Source: Candidatus Kaiserbacteria bacterium
GTDB lineage: Bacteria > Patescibacteriota > Minisyncoccia > Phycocordibacterales > UBA2100
Assembly: GCA_027083345.1 (NCBI GenBank)
Contig: JALWOZ010000029.1
Location: 1 to 42,889 of the forward strand
Direction of reading: 5' to 3'
Length of the DNA: 42,889 nucleotides
Below the pieces are notes generated by a model. It did not search any database and was not told where the DNA came from. It was given only the letters and a program-made list of their open reading frames with translations. The position numbers and the translations under genes were made by a program. Below, piece after piece: positions 38,088 through 42,889 of this stretch (the stretch's first letter is position 1; each line of letters opens with the position of its first letter).

Positions 38088-39413
38088 TTAATAAGTATTA
38101 CCAAGTAGTACTTGTAGCTCTCTGTTAGCTCTTTCTATTGCAGAGCTCATTCTTTTCTTGCCTGTGGTTACAGTCTCTACCATTTTTGATAATATGTCGT
38201 AAGTCTTTCTTGGGTCAGGGTCCCTCCAGCTTTTAGCCATTATAGCAGAGTTACGGAATGTGGTTTTCAGCGGATCGGTAGGTTCTTTGGCTAGTAGCTG
38301 TCTTCTTGGGCTTGGTAGGCCTATATTTTTTTCTAGTAATATGGAAGCATCTTTACTTATTAAAGACGTTATAAACACACCAGCATCTTGAGGGTGTTTA
38401 GAGACTTTGGGGATAGTTACAGCATATACTCTGGCTATGGTAGATAGTCTCTGTCCTACCCCACCACTTAATTGAGGTAGTATACTAACGTCAAAATTTA
38501 AATTAGGATTTTGTTTTAATATTAAAGGTAATTCAGAAGCGAAGCCTAAGTACATGGCTAAATCCCCAGACACAAAAGCGTCTCTAGCCTCTGACTGAGC
38601 TCTACTCCAAGTGTAGGTACTTTTGGCCGGATTAGAAAATTCTGTAAAGAATCTCAAGGCATTTAAGGTAGGTGAAGCTCCGTCTGTGTTTTTAGCTGAT
38701 AACGTTGCTATTTGTTTATTGTCTTTATTCAATTTTGTTACATCTCCTCCTGCTTGCATTAGCATAGCTATTAGTATGTCTTTTGCATTGTGTATATTAC
38801 TAAATTCACCTAATGCTATAGTCGACAGTTTTATTATTCCGGAATCATCTCTCCTAGTTATATTTTGAGACATTCTAAATAGCTCACCCCATTGTTTGGG
38901 AGGTAATGTGTATTGATTATTGGCTAGTAGAGTTCTGTTCCAATACAAAACCAGAGGGTCTACAGCAACTGGGAATCCTATTATCCCCTCTGGTAGAAGT
39001 AGAGACTCCGCAGATTCTATATAGGTATCTTTAAATTTCCTTATGTCAAATTGTTTGTAAGGTGTGGCGTATACCCTATCTCTGTTTTGCATTATTTGCT
39101 CGTTAGTTATAAATAGTAAATCTGGACCCTTACCAGAAGCCAGTGCATTAGTTAATTCATCATAAAAAGTATCTTCATTTTTATATATGTAATTTATTTT
39201 CTCTACTTTGCTATCTATTTCTGCCAGATCACTTAAAAAAGCGTCAAATCTTTCTTTGGGTATGGTTCCCCACATGGTAACATTGCTCAATCGTTTTTCT
39301 CCAGCTCCAGCTTGGTATAGTGCAAACATTACTACCCCAATAGCCGCAAATATAAAAAATATAAAAAGTACTATTAATTTGAATGGACTCGTTTGTGTGT
39401 TGTTTAATACCAT
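38088..39413 (-). CDS. Membrane-anchored extracellular solute-binding protein (family 1)
   Basis: 441 aa. Basic N-terminus and one transmembrane anchor (about 12-32) without a lipobox, then a periplasmic-binding-protein fold: VTMWGTIPKERFDAF at the start, GKGPDLLFIT, IIGFPVAVDPLVLYWNRTLL, and AFVSGDLAMYLGFASEL. This pattern matches sugar-type binding proteins of ABC importers. No permease or ATPase is present. It lies in a tight operon with three VirB2-like proteins and a methyltransferase, which suggests a surface role other than, or besides, classical import. Confidence 0.8.
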   Translation of the reverse strand: MVLNNTQTSPFKLIVLFIFFIFAAIGVVMFALYQAGAGEKRLSNVTMWGTIPKERFDAFLSDLAEIDSKVEKINYIYKNEDTFYDELTNALASGKGPDLLFITNEQIMQNRDRVYATPYKQFDIRKFKDTYIESAESLLLPEGIIGFPVAVDPLVLYWNRTLLANNQYTLPPKQWGELFRMSQNITRRDDSGIIKLSTIALGEFSNIHNAKDILIAMLMQAGGDVTKLNKDNKQIATLSAKNTDGASPTLNALRFFTEFSNPAKSTYTWSRAQSEARDAFVSGDLAMYLGFASELPLILKQNPNLNFDVSILPQLSGGVGQRLSTIARVYAVTIPKVSKHPQDAGVFITSLISKDASILLEKNIGLPSPRRQLLAKEPTDPLKTTFRNSAIMAKSWRDPDPRKTYDILSKMVETVTTGKKRMSSAIERANRELQVLLGNTY

Positions 39414-39416
39414 AAG

Positions 39417-39974
39417 TTATTGTTTGGTTAATTCTAAACCATAATGGTGTTCACCTGGATTAAACTCGTTATGTAAGATAAAGCCTGCTTTCTTGGATAT
39501 CTCAAGAGCTTCATCTTTAGGGACAACACTGTCTTTGTCCGGTCCTAATCCCCCAAAGCTCTCTGTCCAATCTATTATGTATAATTTACCTGTATTTTTG
39601 AGTACCCTATAGGATTCTTTGAGTGCTCCTAACTTATCTTCTAGCTGAAATATGGTATTAGAGAGAATGACTATATCTAGAGATTCATTATTTAGTTTAG
39701 TAGCTCCTAGCTTCTCAAAATCAGTCCATAAGAATTTTACATTAGTATAACCTTCGGTTAGAACTTGTTTTTTTAATTTTAATAATAAATCTTTTTGTAT
39801 ATCTATTGCAAATAGCTTACCTGTGTGCCCGGCCAGAGGAGCTGCTGCTAATATATAAGCACCAGAGCCTGCTCCGAAGTCAGCTATTTTGCTCCCCTCT
39901 TTAATATTAAATAAGTGGATTATTTTTGCAGGATTTACAAAGCTACATGGTTTGATGTTTGTGTTATTATCCAT
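39417..39974 (-). CDS. Class I SAM-dependent methyltransferase (UbiE/Methyltransf_11-like)
   Basis: 185 aa. FVNPAKIIHLFNIKEGSKIADFGAGSGAYILAAA contains motif I; LFAIDIQKDLLLKLKK is motif II; VLKNTGKLYIIDWTES is the post-motif strand. The substrate is unknown. First gene of a five-gene minus-strand unit, 3 bp before the solute-binding-protein gene, with a TATAAT 6 nt before its ATG. Confidence 0.82.
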   Translation of the reverse strand: MDNNTNIKPCSFVNPAKIIHLFNIKEGSKIADFGAGSGAYILAAAPLAGHTGKLFAIDIQKDLLLKLKKQVLTEGYTNVKFLWTDFEKLGATKLNNESLDIVILSNTIFQLEDKLGALKESYRVLKNTGKLYIIDWTESFGGLGPDKDSVVPKDEALEISKKAGFILHNEFNPGEHHYGLELTKQ

Positions 39975-39980
39975 ATTTAT

Positions 39981-39986
39981 ATTATA
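39981..39986 (-). promoter_or_regulatory. -10 box of the methyltransferase-SBP-pilin operon (leaderless)
   Basis: Perfect TATAAT on the minus strand, ending 6 nt before the ATG at 39974, so the start falls on the start codon. Confidence 0.6.
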
Positions 39987-40070
39987 CCCTGTAGTTAAGG
40001 AGAACCAATAGTTATAAGTTAATAAATATGGATAACTAATCTAGATTTCATGTTTTGTATTTATTTATAG

Positions 40071-40076
40071 TATAAT
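40071..40076 (+). promoter_or_regulatory. -10 box of recG (leaderless)
   Basis: Perfect TATAAT ending 7 nt before the recG ATG. Confidence 0.6.
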
Positions 40077-40083
40077 TACTTAT

Positions 40084-42267
40084 ATGTATTTAACTGACAA
40101 TATAAACGAGCATTTTAGATTGGTTGGCACGCAAATAAAAGCTTTAGAGAAGTTAGAATTATTTACAATTCAAGATTTATTGATGCATATACCTAGCAGA
40201 TATGAGAATATAGGTAGTTCTGTTAGTGTTCAAAAATTACTAGAAGACGGGATTACAGATAACATAGTAACAGTATATGGTGAACTTGTAGATGTTAAGA
40301 AAACTTTAATGTGGAAGACAAAGAAGTATATGGTAGAAGGATGGCTAAAAGATGGTACTGCGAGAATTAGACTTAGATGGTTTAATCAACCATATATAGT
40401 AGACTCACTAAAGTATGTAAAATACATAAAAGTTACATCTAAGATTACAGGTAAAGGAAAGAATATGTATTTTGCTAATCCTAATATAGAGCAAATGCCT
40501 GGATTGCCTGAAATAAAAGATTCCCAAACTGAGCATGCAGGTCTGTATCCAATTTATAAGACAAGTCAAGGTATTACTAGTAGGTGGTTTTATTATGCTA
40601 TACGCAAAGTTTTAGAGGGTATTAATTTGGAGAGTCTAGTAGACATAATACCTATAAATATAATTAAGAAATATAATTTACCTACCATGTCTACTGCAAT
40701 AGTTTGGGCACATATACCGGAGAATGAGAAGGATGCGTACAGTGCTCGTAAAAGGTTTGCTTTTGATGAAGTGTTTAAATTACAGCTTATGGCAGCCAAA
40801 GAGCGAAACCTTAGGAGCAATAGTTTAGGGTATAAGATTAGTAATGATGTTACTACTTTCAATGTTGGATATTCAAGTGTAGAGGGTTTTGTAGAGTCGT
40901 TCCCTTTCATCTTAACTAAATCTCAAAACAAAGCTGTGCAATCTATTCTAAAAGATATGTCTAAAGGAGTACCAATGTCTAGGTTGCTTGAGGGAGATGT
41001 GGGGTCTGGTAAGACTGCGGTAGCTGCTACTGTTAGTTTTGCTGTAGTGTCTAATGGTATCCAAGTAGTTTATATGGCCCCTACCGAAGTCTTGGCCAAA
41101 CAGCTTTTTGATAGTTTTATCAAATATTTTAATAACTCTTATGTAAATATAGGGCTGCTGACGGGGAGTGGTTGTAAAAAATATCCATCGAAAGCTGAAC
41201 CCGGTAAAGCTACTAATATCTCAAAAACCCAATTACTTAAATGGGTGGCAGACGGGAGTGTGCAAGTAGTTATAGGTACTCATGCATTGATACAAAAAGG
41301 TGTCCATTTCAATAAATTAGGATTGGCAATAATAGATGAGCAACATAGATTTGGCACTAAACAACGGGCATCTCTTTTAAAAAATAATCTAGATAAAAAA
41401 CCCCCACACTTATTGTCTATGACAGCCACGCCTATACCTAGAACATTGGCCTTAACTATATATGGAGATTTGGATCTAACTATAATAGACGAGATGCCCA
41501 GAGGGCGTAAAAGGGTAATAACAAAAATAGTTAGTAAAAATAAATTAAATGATGTGTATCAACATATTAGACAACAGGTGGCAGAAGGGCGACAAGCTTA
41601 TGTTATATGTCCTAGGGTTTATATTGGAGACCTGTCAGATAAAAATGGGGTGATTAGTGCACAAAAAATAATGATGGCTAGATTAAAATCTGTTGAAAAT
41701 GAGGTGGAGAATTTGCGTAAAATATTCCCAGAATTAAGTATAGATATGTTGCATGGTAAGATGTCTAATAAAGAGAAAGAGGATGTGATGCTTGAATTTT
41801 CTAACGGTAACGTCGACATATTGGTGGCTACCTCAGTAGTAGAAGTTGGTGTCAACGTACCTAATGCTACGATTATCCTTATAGAAGGAGCAGAAAGATT
41901 TGGACTCTCTCAATTGCATCAATTACGAGGTAGAGTTATACGTAGCAATTATCAATCTTATTGCTACTTAGCTACTACTAATCATACAGTGTCAGATACA
42001 ACCAAAGATCGTCTTACAGCTATAATCAATGCAAAGAGTGGTTTTGAATTGGCAGAAATGGATTTATCTTTACGAGGTGCCGGAGAGTTGAGGGGTGATA
42101 CTCAATGGGGTACGTCAGATATAGCAATGGAAGCTATAAAAAATATAAAGATGGTAGAGGCAGCCAGAGAAGAAGCCCAGAGATTGATAACAGAAGATCC
42201 AGATTTAAAAAAGCATAGTAATTTGCGTGAGATCTTGCTTTGCCAAGACAGGATCCATTTTGAGTAA
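40084..42267 (+). CDS. recG: ATP-dependent DNA helicase RecG
   Basis: 727 aa. Branch-migrates stalled forks and recombination intermediates. An N-terminal wedge/OB domain (about 20-160, FTIQDLLMHIPSRYEN) precedes the SF2 helicase: Walker A GDVGSGKT (about 304-311), DEQH (about 418-421), LSMTATPIPRTLALT, and VVEVGVNVPNATIILIEGAERFGLSQLHQLRGRV. The C-terminal GAGELRGDTQWG is the RecG-type motif. It ends 3 bp from the convergent PKD gene. Confidence 0.96.
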   Translation: MYLTDNINEHFRLVGTQIKALEKLELFTIQDLLMHIPSRYENIGSSVSVQKLLEDGITDNIVTVYGELVDVKKTLMWKTKKYMVEGWLKDGTARIRLRWFNQPYIVDSLKYVKYIKVTSKITGKGKNMYFANPNIEQMPGLPEIKDSQTEHAGLYPIYKTSQGITSRWFYYAIRKVLEGINLESLVDIIPINIIKKYNLPTMSTAIVWAHIPENEKDAYSARKRFAFDEVFKLQLMAAKERNLRSNSLGYKISNDVTTFNVGYSSVEGFVESFPFILTKSQNKAVQSILKDMSKGVPMSRLLEGDVGSGKTAVAATVSFAVVSNGIQVVYMAPTEVLAKQLFDSFIKYFNNSYVNIGLLTGSGCKKYPSKAEPGKATNISKTQLLKWVADGSVQVVIGTHALIQKGVHFNKLGLAIIDEQHRFGTKQRASLLKNNLDKKPPHLLSMTATPIPRTLALTIYGDLDLTIIDEMPRGRKRVITKIVSKNKLNDVYQHIRQQVAEGRQAYVICPRVYIGDLSDKNGVISAQKIMMARLKSVENEVENLRKIFPELSIDMLHGKMSNKEKEDVMLEFSNGNVDILVATSVVEVGVNVPNATIILIEGAERFGLSQLHQLRGRVIRSNYQSYCYLATTNHTVSDTTKDRLTAIINAKSGFELAEMDLSLRGAGELRGDTQWGTSDIAMEAIKNIKMVEAAREEAQRLITEDPDLKKHSNLREILLCQDRIHFE

Positions 42268-42270
42268 TTA

Positions 42271-42889
42271 TTATTTAAATATAGATCTTATTGCAGTTGC
42301 TAAGCTTTCACCTAGGTGTAGATTGTTTATTCTTTGTGCTAAGTTACGTAAGCCATTTCTTAAAACTTCTTGGTCTACAACAACTTCTTTTGTCTTTGAG
42401 TAAGTTGAGTTTATGTTTCCCTTTTTAATTGATAAAGTTACGTCATATCTACCGGTATTTTGGAAAGTGTGAGTAAAGTCTCTGGTAACTATCTGCGGGG
42501 AGAAAGAGTTACCGCAAGAAGGTAAAGATTTGTTATATGTAGATTTAGTTGAACCATCTCCCCAATCCACCTCATAGGTAATTGTTGTTGCATTACCTAC
42601 CACGCAAGACTCATCAGCTTTAAAGGATACAGTAGACTCTAATGGTTTGTATCCATAGGATGGTGTTACTGTAAAGTTCTCTCCCGTCAGTGTAACTTTT
42701 TGAGTTGTTTTGTAATATGATGTACCATTTGAAATGGTTAATCTAGGTAAGTAAGACCCCGCCTCAGTATAGTTGTGGTATATAGTGTGGGTAGTTATAG
42801 ATTGTGTGTTTAAACTAGAAGATGTACATTTATTAGCCACTAATTCATATTTAGAGGCATTTGTCCCATCTCTCCAGTCTATTGTATAC
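42271..42889 (-). CDS. PKD-domain surface protein, C-terminal part (5' end outside the window)
   Basis: About 205 residues are visible, and the frame is open to the window edge, so the gene is partial. A GTG at 42840 is only an internal codon: upstream residues continue as IDWRDGTNASKYELVANK. Two PKD-like units are seen, one with DWRDGT and one with VDWGDGSTKS followed by FTHTFQNTGRYDVTLSI, the standard PKD closing strand. Cys pairs (in NKC/ESC and LPSCG) may form disulfides. The C-terminal 40 residues are helical (RNGLRNLAQRINNL). Probably extracellular adhesion or structural repeats. Confidence 0.8.
   Translation of the reverse strand, partial: YTIDWRDGTNASKYELVANKCTSSSLNTQSITTHTIYHNYTEAGSYLPRLTISNGTSYYKTTQKVTLTGENFTVTPSYGYKPLESTVSFKADESCVVGNATTITYEVDWGDGSTKSTYNKSLPSCGNSFSPQIVTRDFTHTFQNTGRYDVTLSIKKGNINSTYSKTKEVVVDQEVLRNGLRNLAQRINNLHLGESLATAIRSIFK

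Noticed and set aside
1-42889. CRISPR array, insertion sequence, rRNA operon or replication origin
   Set aside because: No regularly spaced repeats, transposase, rRNA or DnaA-box cluster were noticed while reading both strands.

Overview
The window looks like chromosome from a Candidate Phyla Radiation (Patescibacteria) bacterium, most likely a Parcubacteria-type lineage. This is inferred from gene content and was not tested by phylogeny. The supporting signs are: AT-rich DNA with very tight gene spacing; an archaeal-type class I lysyl-tRNA synthetase; a shortened PheS and a PheT without its tRNA-binding domain; a shortened DnaJ; a monomeric B12-dependent ribonucleotide reductase; a run of small TrbC/VirB2-like membrane proteins; and L9 present (rplI), which argues against Microgenomates-type lineages. 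TGA is read as stop, so this is not an SR1/Gracilibacteria-type code.

Layout. 1-300: tRNA-Ser(GCU), then a 195-bp structured segment closed by a 20-bp copy of the tRNA 3' end. 297-1199: divergent alkylation-repair pair ogt/tag. 1192-4407 (minus): trxB, ftsZ, corA. 4501-8765 (plus): mreB, a DNA polymerase III delta'-like protein, frr, rseP, ftsQ. 8799-11506: pheS-pheT. 11507-11830: hairpin-rich gap with a 28-codon ORF. 11831-17972: nrdJ, rplI, murB, murF, ddl. 18006-18867: tRNA-Ala(UGC) and a queuosine-precursor transporter. 18914-19170 (minus): a compact cassette for a 41-aa membrane peptide. 19238-22816: MraZ operator, mraZ, rsmH, ftsL-like, ftsI. 22850-31563: UvrD-like helicase-nuclease, tyrS, dnaJ, MBL-fold protein, two methyltransferases, rpmA, an Ada-type zinc-domain membrane protein and a DEDDh-type exonuclease. 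31670-39974 (minus): M23 peptidase; gltX, murG and lysS (class I); three VirB2-like proteins, a solute-binding protein and a methyltransferase. 40084-42889: recG and the end of a PKD-repeat protein.

Most genes serve cell-wall synthesis and division (mreB, ftsZ, ftsQ, ftsL, ftsI, murB, murF, ddl, murG, M23, mraZ, rsmH) or translation (pheST, tyrS, gltX, lysS, frr, L9, L27, two tRNAs). The rest are repair and dNTP supply.

Four things stand out. First, nearly every transcription-unit start has a -10 hexamer, often with an upstream TG, ending 6-8 nt before the start codon, so the transcripts should be leaderless; Shine-Dalgarno sequences are almost absent. Second, the 41-aa peptide cassette breaks this rule with a TTGACA -35, a complete Shine-Dalgarno and a long terminator. 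Third, an 81-bp near-perfect palindrome sits in frame inside murB. Fourth, the tRNA-Ser 3' end is duplicated around a hairpin-rich segment. All boundaries were read by eye; no searches were run.
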